A stretch of DNA of 64,000 nucleotides from Brassicibacter mesophilus (GCF_050433385.1 NZ_JBNPXI010000007.1:99549-163548), one strand, 5' to 3'. Shown: positions 1 through 9,094, counted from the stretch's first letter. Notes: generated from the sequence alone by a model not told the origin. Numbers and translations are program-made.

Positions 1-332
1 TGGTCTATATATGGCGCAAGCTTTGGTCTCTGTGCTGCAACAACACAGTCTATGTTCCCAATACTATATCCTTTGTCAATCATTAACTCACAAGTTCTTT
101 CAAGTAGCTTCATACTAGATATGTCTTTGTAGCTATTGTCTGTATCTGGGAAGTGCTTCCCTATATCTCCTAATGCTAATGCTCCTATTATGCTATCCAT
201 TACAGCATGGACTAATACATCAGCATCTGAATGTCCTAGCAGACCCTTTTCATGACTGATTTCAGCTCCTCCTAATATAAGCTTTCTTCCTTCAACTAGC
301 TTATGTACATCATACCCTATACCAATTCTCAT
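1..332 (-). CDS. ispF: 2-C-methyl-D-erythritol 2,4-cyclodiphosphate synthase, C-terminus cut by window edge
   Basis: IspF closes the CDP-methylerythritol phosphate ring in the non-mevalonate isoprenoid pathway, in the cytoplasm. The N-terminal 110 residues are visible. They start MRIGIGYDVHK, where D8 and H10 are the expected metal ligands, and continue through an HSDADVLVHAV segment whose H42 is the third ligand, followed by a LALGDIGKHFPDTD stretch typical of the family. The start codon overlaps the ispD stop by four bases, so the two genes are translationally coupled, a common arrangement. The gene runs off the left edge. About 45 residues should be missing compared with the usual 155-160. 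Confidence 0.96.
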   Translation of the reverse strand, partial: MRIGIGYDVHKLVEGRKLILGGAEISHEKGLLGHSDADVLVHAVMDSIIGALALGDIGKHFPDTDNSYKDISSMKLLERTCELMIDKGYSIGNIDCVVAAQRPKLAPYID

Positions 333-1036
333 ATTCTTTCTCCTTTACTAAAAGTCTCTGCTATCTTTAAATCCTCTGGAGTAGTTATCTTTATATTCTC
401 GTATGAGCCTCTTATCATCTTAACACTATGTCCAAGCTTCTCAACAAGCATACTATCATCTGTTGCTTTTTGTTTATATTTTTTTGCATTTTCATGAGCT
501 TTTACTATTAATTTGTATGCAAATGCTTGAGGAGTGTGCACAGCCCAAAGTGTGTTTCGAGCAGGCGTATCTATGATAGTATTGGTATCATCTATTACTT
601 TTATAGTATCTTTTACAGGTACGCCTATTACACATGCCTCGTATTCAAGGACTGCTTTAATACATTCTGTAATCTCGTCATTTTTTATAAATGGTCTTAC
701 TCCATCATGTATTAAAACTATATCACATAACTTATTTGCATGCATAAGCCCGTTATACACCGAATCCTGTCTTTCTTCGCCACCAGCTACTATATGTACA
801 ACTTTATTAAAAGAATACCTACAAACAACTTCTCTTTTACAATATTCTCTTTCTTCATCTCTTGTTACTACTATGATTTCATCAATATATTCATTGTCTT
901 CAAATTTCTGTATAGTATGAGCTAGTATTGGTCTATTCTCTAACATTAGATATTGCTTGTTGATTTCTGCACCCATTCTCTTGCCCATTCCAGCCGCAAC
1001 TACTATAACAGAAACATACTTGTTATTATACGCCAC
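329..1036 (-). CDS. ispD: 2-C-methyl-D-erythritol 4-phosphate cytidylyltransferase
   Basis: IspD transfers CMP from CTP to methylerythritol 4-phosphate, a middle step of the non-mevalonate isoprenoid pathway. The 235-residue length is normal. The nucleotide-binding loop AAGMGKRMG lies near residue 14. Further family signatures are an LIHDGVRPF segment near residue 108 and a TPEDLKIAE tail. Translation starts at GTG, with a good GAGGTG ribosome-binding site about six bases upstream. The gene overlaps ispF and follows a terminator that separates it from the upstream yacL-like gene. Its own promoter was not resolved in the 116-base gap. Confidence 0.97.
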   Translation of the reverse strand: MAYNNKYVSVIVVAAGMGKRMGAEINKQYLMLENRPILAHTIQKFEDNEYIDEIIVVTRDEEREYCKREVVCRYSFNKVVHIVAGGEERQDSVYNGLMHANKLCDIVLIHDGVRPFIKNDEITECIKAVLEYEACVIGVPVKDTIKVIDDTNTIIDTPARNTLWAVHTPQAFAYKLIVKAHENAKKYKQKATDDSMLVEKLGHSVKMIRGSYENIKITTPEDLKIAETFSKGERI

Positions 1037-1080
1037 TTTATCACCTCACAAACATTATCTAAACTGAAATTAGTATGAAT

Positions 1081-1106
1081 AAAAGACCCAACAAATGTTG
1101 GGCCCT
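1081..1106 (-). terminator. Intrinsic terminator after the yacL-like gene
   Basis: An inverted repeat with arms CCCAAC and GTTGGG (1087-1102) is followed on the minus strand by TCTTTT. It lies between the yacL-like stop and ispD, so it ends the yacL transcript. Confidence 0.75.
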
Positions 1107-1152
1107 AATATCATTATATAATACCATTATACAATATTAAACTATTGTACAG

Positions 1153-2265
1153 CTATACTGCTTTATCAACCATCGATTTTGGCTTTGCAAATATCATTCT
1201 TCCTGCAGCTGTTTGTAGTACACTTGTTACTAAAACTCCAATAGTTTCTCCTATATGCTTTTTACCTCCATCTACAACTATCATAGTTCCGTCGTCTAAG
1301 TAGGCTACGCCTTGACCAGACTCTTTGCCATCCTTAATAACCTGAACAAGCATTTCTTCACCTGGTAATACTACTGGCTTTATAGCATTAGCTAATTCAT
1401 TTATATTTAAGACATCTACTCCATGAAACTCTGCTACCTTATTCAAGTTATAGTCATTAGTAACAACCTTGCCTTTAAGGTACTGAGACAGTTTTAAAAG
1501 CTTACTATCTACTTCAGCGATGTCTTCAAAGTCTTTTTCATGTATTATAACTTCAATATCTAGTTCTTTCTGAATTTTGTTTAGTATGTCAAGTCCTCTT
1601 CTACCTCTATTTCTTTTTAAAGCATCTGATGAGTCTGCTATCCTTTGGAGCTCTTCAAGAACAAACTCTGGTATCACCAAAGGCCCTTCTACAAAGCCTG
1701 TTTTACACAAGTCAGCTATTCTTCCATCTATTATAACACTAGTATCTAAAATTTTAGGTTTAACAGTTGACGTACTCTTAGATGGTTTTTCCTTGCTACT
1801 ACTTTTCTTAATCATGCTTAAAGCATTTGTAAAATCATCCCTTTTCTTAGTAGGGATTATTACTCCCAAATACCCAAGAAGTATATAGAACAAGATTGAA
1901 ATTATAAGTCCTACATAAGGTATTGCAAGTAATAACTGACTTAATAAATATGCAATGAGAAGACCAAATATAAGTCCTACTGCACCAAGTATTATGTCGG
2001 AAGCAGGAATTTTTTGTATTTCTCCTTCTACGCTATAAATTAAGTTCCTGCCAAGTTTCATTATTTTTGGAGATATTATAAAAAATATAATTCCAAAAAT
2101 TACGCCTACTCCAATATATGTGTATGACGTTATATGAATTTTATCGAGAAAGATTAACAGTCCAGAAGCTTCTAGCAGTGCCATTATTCCGATACCTAGA
2201 GACATACCAAGCAAAGTGAAAAAACCTCTTAAAATTCTGTTTATCACTTTGATCTTATTAACCAT
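1153..2265 (-). CDS. yacL: Membrane-anchored PIN/TRAM domain protein, YacL family
   Basis: The first 130 or so residues hold about four hydrophobic membrane segments. A basic linker follows, then a PIN nuclease-like domain starting near residue 173 with the acidic motif LDTSVIIDGR and a VTNDYNLNK segment. A C-terminal TRAM domain (GQGVAYLDDGTMIVV) is near residue 317. This is the architecture of Bacillus YacL, which sits between disA/radA and ispD in many Firmicutes, as here. PIN domains are usually metal-dependent ribonucleases and TRAM domains bind RNA, so a membrane-tethered RNase is a reasonable inference; the exact substrate cannot be read from sequence. The ATG start has a GGAGGTGATAA ribosome-binding site. 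Confidence 0.9.
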   Translation of the reverse strand: MVNKIKVINRILRGFFTLLGMSLGIGIMALLEASGLLIFLDKIHITSYTYIGVGVIFGIIFFIISPKIMKLGRNLIYSVEGEIQKIPASDIILGAVGLIFGLLIAYLLSQLLLAIPYVGLIISILFYILLGYLGVIIPTKKRDDFTNALSMIKKSSSKEKPSKSTSTVKPKILDTSVIIDGRIADLCKTGFVEGPLVIPEFVLEELQRIADSSDALKRNRGRRGLDILNKIQKELDIEVIIHEKDFEDIAEVDSKLLKLSQYLKGKVVTNDYNLNKVAEFHGVDVLNINELANAIKPVVLPGEEMLVQVIKDGKESGQGVAYLDDGTMIVVDGGKKHIGETIGVLVTSVLQTAAGRMIFAKPKSMVDKAV

Positions 2266-2403
2266 TTAATTATCACCTCCTATTATATTTATTTCCATTA
2301 TATCAATATTCTATAACTAATTTACCACATTTTTCAATATAATATATCAAAGTTATTGCATTGTTACCAAATTGTAATATACTGTTACCCAAAAATGCCC
2401 ATA

Positions 2404-2430
2404 AAAAACAAGCGTCTATCAAAAAGACGC
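2404..2430 (-). terminator. Intrinsic terminator after the carD-type gene
   Basis: Arms GCGTCT (2412-2417) and AGACGC (2425-2430) are followed on the minus strand by TGTTTTTTAT. The hairpin abuts the carD-type stop codon, which makes that gene a separate unit. Confidence 0.8.
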
Positions 2431-2907
2431 CTACTTAATCATTTCATTAATTAAGTTTTCAGCTTCCATCTGCTCTATGCTTTTTGCAAGAACAATTTCA
2501 CTAACAAGCATTTGTTTTGCATTATTGAGCATTTTTCTTTCTCCTGTTGATAATCCTTTTTCTCTGTCTCTTATTATAAGATTTCGAACAACACTAGCTA
2601 TTTCATATATATCTCCACTTTTTATCTTATCCATATTAGCTCTGTATCTTCTGTTCCAGTTTTGTGGCATTTTTGTCTTATTATCAGATAAAACAGCTAG
2701 TACCTGTTCAATCTCCTCATTATTAATGACTTCTCTAATACCGATGTCTTCTATGCTATCAATTGGAACCATAACCTTCATGTCACCCATAGGCATTTTC
2801 ATTATATAGTACTTTCTTTTTTTACCTAGGATTTCTTTTTCTTCTATGGCTACTATAATTCCTGCTCCATGCATAGGATAAACTATTTTGTCACCTATAT
2901 CAAACAT
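2431..2907 (-). CDS. CarD/CdnL/TRCF-domain transcriptional regulator
   Basis: This 158-residue protein begins with the family signature DKIVYPMHGAGIIVAIEEKE, the Tudor-like RNA-polymerase-interacting domain shared by CarD, CdnL and the TRCF RID region. A mostly helical C-terminal part follows, including KMPQNWNRRYRANMDKI, as in CdnL proteins, where it binds promoter DNA. Members attach to the RNA polymerase beta subunit and stabilise open complexes, especially at rRNA promoters. It has a consensus promoter and its own terminator, so it is probably monocistronic. Its place between disA/radA and yacL/ispD is conserved in Firmicutes. The ATG start follows a GGAGGTTTG ribosome-binding site. Confidence 0.93.
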   Translation of the reverse strand: MFDIGDKIVYPMHGAGIIVAIEEKEILGKKRKYYIMKMPMGDMKVMVPIDSIEDIGIREVINNEEIEQVLAVLSDNKTKMPQNWNRRYRANMDKIKSGDIYEIASVVRNLIIRDREKGLSTGERKMLNNAKQMLVSEIVLAKSIEQMEAENLINEMIK

Positions 2908-2948
2908 AAAGCAAACCTCCTAAAATAAAACATGACCTTCTAATATAT

Positions 2949-2977
2949 AGTATACAATAGACACCACTGATTGTCAA
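2949..2977 (-). promoter_or_regulatory. Sigma-A promoter of the carD-type gene
   Basis: On the minus strand TTGACA and TATACT are separated by 17 bases, about 40 bases upstream of the carD-type start codon. Confidence 0.8.
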
Positions 2978-3026
2978 ACGAATTATTTTATCACAGATAT
3001 CAAAAGCTTGTCAACTTAAATTTAAA

Positions 3027-3056
3027 TTGACAAAAAGTTATAAATATAAGTATAAT
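3027..3056 (+). promoter_or_regulatory. Sigma-A promoter of the small plus-strand gene
   Basis: TTGACA and TATAAT are separated by 18 bases. Transcription would start near 3063, which makes the ATG at 3067 nearly leaderless and supports initiation at 3091. Confidence 0.75.
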
Positions 3057-3090
3057 TAAATTAGATATGAACTTGAATAGAGGTGATTTA

Positions 3091-3486
3091 ATGAACAACA
3101 ACTTAATCTGTGACAATTTTCAAAGTAAAGTATCTGATGTGTTAGTTAGGCATAAAAGTATATTAGACATAATTTCAAAGTTCGAGGAATCAAATTCTAG
3201 GGTTAATAGAGCTGTAGTTAAATCTGCAACATCGTGTGGTTGTATTTCAATAAACGCTAGCAAGCAAGAGTACAATAAAGAGACACTACAGGAGGTTAAG
3301 AACCATTTAAAAACACATGTAGAAGGTGAGCTCTGTGAAAGCTGTAAAGAAAAGATCGAGGAAGAAATAGGAAACCACATGTTTTATATTGCTTCTTTGT
3401 GCAACACTTTAGGCTTGAGTCTAAATGAAATTATAGAAAAAGAACTTAAAGAACTTAAAACATTGGGGATATACAGGCTTTTATGA
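3091..3486 (+). CDS. Small cysteine-containing protein with a MazG-like C-terminal half; function unknown
   Basis: The protein has 131 residues from the chosen start. An ATG 24 bases upstream is in frame, but the AGAGGTGAT ribosome-binding site lies between the two, so 3091 fits better. The N-terminal half carries SATSCGCISINASKQE, and a CESCKEKI pair precedes a helical stretch. That stretch, EEEIGNHMFYIASLCNTLG followed by EIIEKELKELKTLGIY, resembles the EExxD helix pattern of MazG-type nucleotide pyrophosphohydrolases. Similar short proteins occur next to disA in Clostridia and are, as I recall, often labelled DUF1573; that label is from memory and should be checked. It is convergent with disA and shares its terminator. 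Confidence 0.7.
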   Translation: MNNNLICDNFQSKVSDVLVRHKSILDIISKFEESNSRVNRAVVKSATSCGCISINASKQEYNKETLQEVKNHLKTHVEGELCESCKEKIEEEIGNHMFYIASLCNTLGLSLNEIIEKELKELKTLGIYRLL

Positions 3487-3487
3487 T

Positions 3488-3521
3488 ATATAAAACGGGT
3501 CATCTGTGACCCGTTTTATAT
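3488..3521. terminator. Bidirectional terminator shared by the small plus-strand gene and disA
   Basis: Perfect 15-base arms (3488-3502 and 3507-3521) with a TCTG loop have a GGGTCA core and A/T-rich flanks, giving T tracts on both strands. The structure includes the disA stop codon. Confidence 0.85.
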
Positions 3522-4595
3522 ATGCCTATCTAATAATGACTGCTCTTGAAATCTTCTTAATCCTTCTTTTATTGACCTGGCTCTAATCTCACCTATACCT
3601 TCAACTGCATCTAATTGAGAAATTGAAGCTTTAAGTATTTCTTGAAAAGATCCAAACATTCCTATTACATTCTCTAAAACACTAAATGGGAGTCTTGGGA
3701 TTTTATTTAGTATTCTATATCCCTTAGGAAATATGTTTAAATCCAACGAATTGATTCCATCATCATACCCTAGTAATTTTGCAATAATTGTTAAATCTAA
3801 TAATTCTTCAGATGACAAAGCTTTTATCTGCTTAATTATATCTTCATGATTTCTATTTTCAACTGTAATATAATAATCCCTAATAACATTTATGCCATCT
3901 TCTTCAGCGTCTCCAGTAAGTTCTTCTAGCTGCATGTCAACGAGTCTGCCTTCATTACCTAACTCTAGAATATATTTTTCTATTTCTGTAGCAATTCTCA
4001 TAACCATCTCAGTTCTTTGTAAAACTTTTACTACATCAAATACTGTTACCAAATTTTCAAACTCAAGTGCACTTAAATTAGTCATAGCTTGATTTAAAAC
4101 CGCTTTATATTTTTCTAAGGTCTGTATAGCTTGATTTGCTTTATTCAATATTTCATTTGTGTCTTTTAAAACGTATTTATGGTTACCCTTGTATAAAGTA
4201 ATAACATTCCTTCTTTGAGAAATAGAGATTACAAGCTCATTGGTCTGCTTCGCTACTCTTTCTGCTGTTCTATGACGTATACCAGTCTCTTTCGAAGAGA
4301 TGAATGGATCAGGAACTAATTGAGCATTAGCAAAAAGAATTTTTTTGTTATCATGAGTCAATATTATTGCACCATCCATCTTGGCCAACTCGTATAAATT
4401 GGCAGGTGAAAAATCACTGTTTATACTAAATCCTCCATCCACAATACTCATTACATCATCGCTATCTCCAACAACAATAAGTGCACCCGTCTTAGCCCTG
4501 ACAATATTTTCTAACCCTTCTCTTAACGATGTCCCCGGAGCTACAATTTTTAATGATTCTAATATAGCATCCTTTTTTACATTTTCATCTTTCAT
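3516..4595 (-). CDS. disA: DNA integrity scanning protein, diadenylate cyclase
   Basis: DisA makes cyclic di-AMP from two ATP and scans DNA for branched structures. The 359-residue length is standard. The DAC domain carries DGA at residues 74-76 and RHR at 107-109, both needed for catalysis. A coiled helical linker follows, and a helix-hairpin-helix region near the end (SQLDAVEGIGEIRARSI) is the DNA-binding part. It lies eight bases downstream of radA, and the pair is an ancient Firmicutes operon. RadA is known to modulate DisA activity in Bacillus, which fits the linkage. The ATG start has a GGAGGGTAGG ribosome-binding site inside the radA tail. Confidence 0.97.
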   Translation of the reverse strand: MKDENVKKDAILESLKIVAPGTSLREGLENIVRAKTGALIVVGDSDDVMSIVDGGFSINSDFSPANLYELAKMDGAIILTHDNKKILFANAQLVPDPFISSKETGIRHRTAERVAKQTNELVISISQRRNVITLYKGNHKYVLKDTNEILNKANQAIQTLEKYKAVLNQAMTNLSALEFENLVTVFDVVKVLQRTEMVMRIATEIEKYILELGNEGRLVDMQLEELTGDAEEDGINVIRDYYITVENRNHEDIIKQIKALSSEELLDLTIIAKLLGYDDGINSLDLNIFPKGYRILNKIPRLPFSVLENVIGMFGSFQEILKASISQLDAVEGIGEIRARSIKEGLRRFQEQSLLDRHI

Positions 4596-4603
4596 TTAGT
4601 AAC

Positions 4604-5968
4604 CTACCCTCCTAAAGCAATATCTAACGCATCTATTATGTTAGCTACACCAATAACCCTTATGTTATCCATTTTATCTAAACCTTTAAGGTTTGACTTT
4701 GGTATTATAGCTGTTTTGAAACCTAACTTGGCAGCTTCGCTCAGTCTTCTCTCAATAAAGCTTATAGTTCTAAGTTCTCCAGTAAGTCCAACTTCACCCA
4801 TAACAACAGTCTTCGAATCTATTTCCTTGTCTTTAAAGCTTGATGCAATAGAGCATATAATTCCTAAATCAATTGCAGGCTCTTTAGTTTGTATACCACC
4901 TACTATATTTATATATGAGTCAAAGTTCTGCATCTGAAGTCCTGCTTTTTTTTCTAAAACAGCCATCATTAAAACTGCTCTATTATAGTCTATTCCAGTA
5001 GCTACTCTTCTGGGCATACCAAATGCCGTATAGCTTACTAAAGCTTGAATTTCTACTAGCATTGGACGTGTACCTTCCATACTTGGGACTACTACTGAGC
5101 CAGCCGTATTCGTTGGCCTTCCAGCTAAAAGCATTTCAGAAGGATTCTTTACTTGCACTAATCCAACATCTCTCATTTCAAAAACACCTATTTCATTTGT
5201 TGATCCAAATCTATTCTTTACACCTCTAAGTATCCTATAAGTATGATGTCGTTCCCCTTCAAAATACAGTACTGTATCTACCATATGCTCAAGCACCCTT
5301 GGTCCAGCTATAGATCCTTCTTTTGTGACATGTCCTACAATAAAAGTAGCCATATCCCTTGGTTTAGATAACTTCATCAGAGCAGAGGTAACCTCTCTAA
5401 CCTGACTTACACTACCAGGCGCTGACTCAATATTAGGACTATAAACTGTTTGGATAGAGTCAATTATTAATACGTCAGGATTTAGGTTTTCTATTGCATT
5501 ATTTATTATTTCCATATTCGTTTCAGCTAATATATATAATTCCTGAGCCTTTACACTTAATCTATCTGATCTAAGCTTTATTTGTTTCGCAGACTCTTCA
5601 CCTGAAGCATATAAAACCTTTAAGCCTTTACATGAAATGTTATTAGCAACTTGTATTAGCAGAGTAGATTTCCCTATACCTGGATCTCCTCCGACTAGAG
5701 TCAACGAACCTTTAACTAATCCTCCACCAAGTACTCTATCAAGCTCTTCTAAATCAGTAATAATTCTTTCTTCATCTATTACCTTTACGTTAACTAGTTT
5801 TTCTAACTTTGCTTCGACAAGACTTTGTGAAATGACTCTTCCTATTTTTTTTTCATATACTTCTTCTGCAAATGTATTCCACTCGTTACAGGAAGGACAT
5901 TTTCCTAACCACTTAGGCGATTCATATCCACATTCTTGGCATACATACTTACTTTTTAGCTTTGCCAT
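4604..5968 (-). CDS. radA: DNA repair protein RadA (Sms)
   Basis: RadA is a RecA-like helicase that extends recombination intermediates. The protein has 454 residues starting MAKLKSKYVCQEC. An in-frame TTG 15 bases upstream overlaps the ribosome-binding site, so the ATG at 5968, seven bases after GGGAGG, is preferred. A four-cysteine zinc finger (C10, C13, C24, C27) comes first. A RecA core follows with Walker A GGDPGIGKSTLL near residue 92 and the RadA-specific KNRFGS motif near residue 255. A Lon-protease-like C-terminal domain (VGGIQTKEPAIDLGI) completes the normal architecture. It is co-transcribed with disA. Confidence 0.97.
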   Translation of the reverse strand: MAKLKSKYVCQECGYESPKWLGKCPSCNEWNTFAEEVYEKKIGRVISQSLVEAKLEKLVNVKVIDEERIITDLEELDRVLGGGLVKGSLTLVGGDPGIGKSTLLIQVANNISCKGLKVLYASGEESAKQIKLRSDRLSVKAQELYILAETNMEIINNAIENLNPDVLIIDSIQTVYSPNIESAPGSVSQVREVTSALMKLSKPRDMATFIVGHVTKEGSIAGPRVLEHMVDTVLYFEGERHHTYRILRGVKNRFGSTNEIGVFEMRDVGLVQVKNPSEMLLAGRPTNTAGSVVVPSMEGTRPMLVEIQALVSYTAFGMPRRVATGIDYNRAVLMMAVLEKKAGLQMQNFDSYINIVGGIQTKEPAIDLGIICSIASSFKDKEIDSKTVVMGEVGLTGELRTISFIERRLSEAAKLGFKTAIIPKSNLKGLDKMDNIRVIGVANIIDALDIALGG

Positions 5969-6074
5969 AAAATAACCTCCCAATAATAGGTTATAATATA
6001 ATTATTTGTTATCATGTCAATTATTATAGTTTATTATTAACAATATATCAATTCGTAGTACATTTTTTGATTAT

Positions 6075-6521
6075 CTATGTAAACATTTTATCTATATCAT
6101 CTAATGATATAATCCCTTTTTCAATCAAAACTCTTTCTAAAAAAGATACTTTTTTCTTTAGAATTTCCATTTCTGAACTAGGCACTGTTTTCTCATCACT
6201 TTGCATAGATTCAGGTTCTTCAAATTCAATGATTTCCAAAACATGAGTATATTCAACATTTTCGTCTTTAAATGGGTTCCCATCAGTATAGTTATAAGTT
6301 ATTTCTCCCTTTTTTGCTTTAAACTCTAGCATTTCATCAGGGATTTTTAACATAAAACTACTATCTTCAAGTATTTGCTTTAATTTTTCATTATCATCAT
6401 TTCTTACTTTCGTTTCACATTTTATCCTAATTATTCTGTTACTAGTTACTTCGCTTTTAATAAAATCTCTATTATAATTTTCGACTATTAATTCCATTTC
6501 ATTAACAAAAATCTTTTTCAT
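6075..6521 (-). CDS. Hypothetical protein between clpC and radA
   Basis: I do not recognise this 148-residue protein. The chosen ATG has a strong GAGAGGAGATT ribosome-binding site; an upstream in-frame ATG would add 19 residues with no such signal. It is acidic and charged with no membrane segment. The middle contains beta-like stretches around KGEITYNYTDGNPFKDENVEYTHVLEIIEF. The last 40 residues (EILKKKVSFLERVLIEKGIIS) have heptad spacing of hydrophobic residues that suggests a short coiled coil. It lies after the clpC terminator and about 106 bases before radA, so it may be monocistronic or head the radA-disA unit. Confidence 0.7.
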   Translation of the reverse strand: MKKIFVNEMELIVENYNRDFIKSEVTSNRIIRIKCETKVRNDDNEKLKQILEDSSFMLKIPDEMLEFKAKKGEITYNYTDGNPFKDENVEYTHVLEIIEFEEPESMQSDEKTVPSSEMEILKKKVSFLERVLIEKGIISLDDIDKMFT

Positions 6522-6612
6522 TCGTAATCTCCTCTCTTCATTTATGTAGACTCTTATTATTCTATACAATATTATCAAACTTTTTTATTCTTTTCCATCA
6601 GCAATTATTTTT

Positions 6613-6650
6613 TCAAAAAAAGTAGTAAGGATTAAGAACCCTTACTACTT
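6613..6650 (-). terminator. Intrinsic terminator of the ctsR-clpC operon
   Basis: Arms AGTAGTAAGG (6621-6630) and CCTTACTACT (6640-6649) are followed on the minus strand by TTTTTTGAAA. The clpC stop codon falls in the upstream arm. Confidence 0.88.
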
Positions 6651-9083
6651 ATCTGCTTTATTAAATACAAGCTTCTCATCATTGAAGTCTATTACTATCT
6701 TATCATCTTTATTTATATTGCCCTTTAACATTTCTTCCGACAATTGATCCTCAACAAGTTTTCTTATAGCTCTTTCAAGAGGTCTAGCGCCAAATGAAGG
6801 ATCAAAGCCTTCTTTGCCTATATATTCCTTTGCTTTATCCGTTACACTAATATTTATGTTCAATTTTTCTAGTTTCTTCTCCAAGTCTTTAATCATTATA
6901 TCAACTATTTTGTTGATTTGCTCTTCTCTTAAAGGATGAAATACTATCACTTCATCAATTCTATTTAAGAATTCTGGTCTAAATGTTCTTTTTAACTCAT
7001 CAGAAATATTATCCTTCATTTTTTCATATTCTGCTTTTTCATGATCTTTAGGTGCTGCAAATCCCAATGTTTTTTGTTTTTTTATCGTTGTTGCTCCCAC
7101 ATTTGATGTCATTATTACAACCGTATTCTTGAAGTCTACAATTCTACCTTTTGAATCAGTGAGCCTTCCATCATCTAGTAATTGTAATAATATATTAAAT
7201 ACATCAGGATGGGCTTTTTCAACTTCATCAAATAATATTACCGAGTAAGGTCGTCTTCTTACCTTTTCAGTTAATTGACCGCCCTCGTCATAGCCTACAT
7301 ATCCCGGAGGTGATCCAACAAGCTTTGATACAGAGTGCTTTTCCATGTATTCTGACATATCAATTCTTATCATCGCATTTTCGTCACCAAACAACGACTC
7401 TGCTAATGACTTTGCAAGATATGTCTTCCCTACACCTGTTGGCCCCACAAATATAAAAGTACCAATTGGCTTATTTGGATCCTTAAGACCCACTCTAGCT
7501 CTTCTAACTGCTCTTGATAGAGACTCGACTGCTTGCTCTTGACCTATTACCCTCTTGTGAAGTATCTCTTCAAGGTTTAATAACCTTTCAGATTCTTCTA
7601 CTGTAAGTTTTTTCACAGGTATACCAGTCCAGGATGACACTACATGAGCTATCTCTTCATACCCAACTTCATTAGATGTAGACTGCTTAAGCCTTTTCCA
7701 TTCCTTTTGTCTTCTTTCAAGCTCATCCTTTACATTTTTTTCTTCGTCTCTTACCCTGGCTGCCTTTTCATAATTTTGCGTACTTATTGCTTCTTCTTTT
7801 TCCTGTGACAATTCTTCAAGCCTAGATTCTAATTCATTTAGATTTTTAGGTGCTGTAATTGATTGAAGTCTTACTCTTGATGCAGCTTCATCTATAAGGT
7901 CTATTGCTTTATCGGGCAAAAATCTATCAGTAATATATCTGCTAGACAGTTCAGCTGCTGCATTAAGCGCTTCGTCTGTTATTTTTACTCTATGATGTGC
8001 TTCATATTTATCTCTTAATCCTTCAAGTATTTTTATAGTATCTTCAACAGTTGGTTCTTCTACCATAATTGGCTGGAATCTTCTTTCTAAAGCAGGGTCT
8101 TTTTCTATATGTTTCCTAAATTCATCAATCGTAGTTGCTCCTATCGCCTGAATCTCTCCTCTTGCCAATGCAGGCTTTAGTATATTCGAAGCATCTATTG
8201 CCCCCTCAGCGGCGCCAGCTCCAATAATAGTATGCATCTCATCGATAAATAAAATCACATTACCTGACTGCCTTAACTCTTCCATCACCTTCTTTAATCT
8301 TTCTTCAAATTCTCCTCTATATTTAGCTCCTGCAACCATTGAAGCAAGATCAAGGGTAACTACTCTTTTATCCTTCAAAATCTCTGGAATTTCACCTTCA
8401 TTGATCTTCTGGGCTAATCCTTCAGCCACAGCGGTTTTACCTACTCCTGGCTCACCAATTAAACATGGATTATTTTTGGTTCTTCTACTAAGCACCTGAA
8501 CAACCCTTTCAATTTCTTTACTTCTTCCAATAACAGGGTCTATTTTTCCCTCATTAGCTAATTTAGTTAAATCCCTTCCGAATTTATCTAATGTAGGAGT
8601 TTTATCTCCACTCTTATTATAGTTAGGTTGATTAGGTCTATTATAATTATTATTTAGCATGTTAACTACCTCTTCTTTCGTTTTTGCTAAATCTATTCCA
8701 GACCCTTTTAGGATTACTGCCGCCACTCCTTCACCTTCTTTTATTAATCCTAAAAGAATATGTTCTGTTCCAATATAATTATGCCCTAAATCTCTTGCTT
8801 CTATAAAACTGAGTTCAAAAACTCTTTTTGTTCTTGGAGTAAACCCTAATACTTCACCTGACTCTTGGCCATAGCCTATAAGGTTTATTACTTTATTTCT
8901 AACATTATCTAAATCTACACCCATATTTAATAATACCTTTGCAGCAATGCCATCACCTTCTCTAACTAGTCCTAACAGAAGATGTTCTGTTCCTACATAA
9001 TTATGCTTTAGAAGCTGGGCTTCTTCTTGGGCAAAATAAATAACTTGCTGTGCTCTTTCAGTAAATCTACCGAACATTGCCAT
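6645..9083 (-). CDS. clpC: ATP-dependent Clp protease ATP-binding subunit ClpC
   Basis: ClpC is a Hsp100 AAA+ unfoldase that feeds substrates to ClpP and, with McsB, degrades arginine-phosphorylated proteins. It has 812 residues. Two N-terminal Clp repeats (each with GTEHLLLGL or GTEHILLGL) lead into AAA-1 with Walker A GEPGVGKTAVAEG. A UVR-containing middle domain follows (QNYEKAARVRDEEKNVKDE). AAA-2 has Walker A GPTGVGKTYLAKS and the C-terminal D2 domain. The first in-frame ATG touches the AGGAGGG ribosome-binding site, so the ATG two codons later is chosen. It is the last gene of the ctsR operon, 11 bases after mcsB, and is presumably repressed by CtsR. Confidence 0.97.
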   Translation of the reverse strand: MAMFGRFTERAQQVIYFAQEEAQLLKHNYVGTEHLLLGLVREGDGIAAKVLLNMGVDLDNVRNKVINLIGYGQESGEVLGFTPRTKRVFELSFIEARDLGHNYIGTEHILLGLIKEGEGVAAVILKGSGIDLAKTKEEVVNMLNNNYNRPNQPNYNKSGDKTPTLDKFGRDLTKLANEGKIDPVIGRSKEIERVVQVLSRRTKNNPCLIGEPGVGKTAVAEGLAQKINEGEIPEILKDKRVVTLDLASMVAGAKYRGEFEERLKKVMEELRQSGNVILFIDEMHTIIGAGAAEGAIDASNILKPALARGEIQAIGATTIDEFRKHIEKDPALERRFQPIMVEEPTVEDTIKILEGLRDKYEAHHRVKITDEALNAAAELSSRYITDRFLPDKAIDLIDEAASRVRLQSITAPKNLNELESRLEELSQEKEEAISTQNYEKAARVRDEEKNVKDELERRQKEWKRLKQSTSNEVGYEEIAHVVSSWTGIPVKKLTVEESERLLNLEEILHKRVIGQEQAVESLSRAVRRARVGLKDPNKPIGTFIFVGPTGVGKTYLAKSLAESLFGDENAMIRIDMSEYMEKHSVSKLVGSPPGYVGYDEGGQLTEKVRRRPYSVILFDEVEKAHPDVFNILLQLLDDGRLTDSKGRIVDFKNTVVIMTSNVGATTIKKQKTLGFAAPKDHEKAEYEKMKDNISDELKRTFRPEFLNRIDEVIVFHPLREEQINKIVDIMIKDLEKKLEKLNINISVTDKAKEYIGKEGFDPSFGARPLERAIRKLVEDQLSEEMLKGNINKDDKIVIDFNDEKLVFNKADK

Positions 9084-9094
9084 GTACATCCCTC

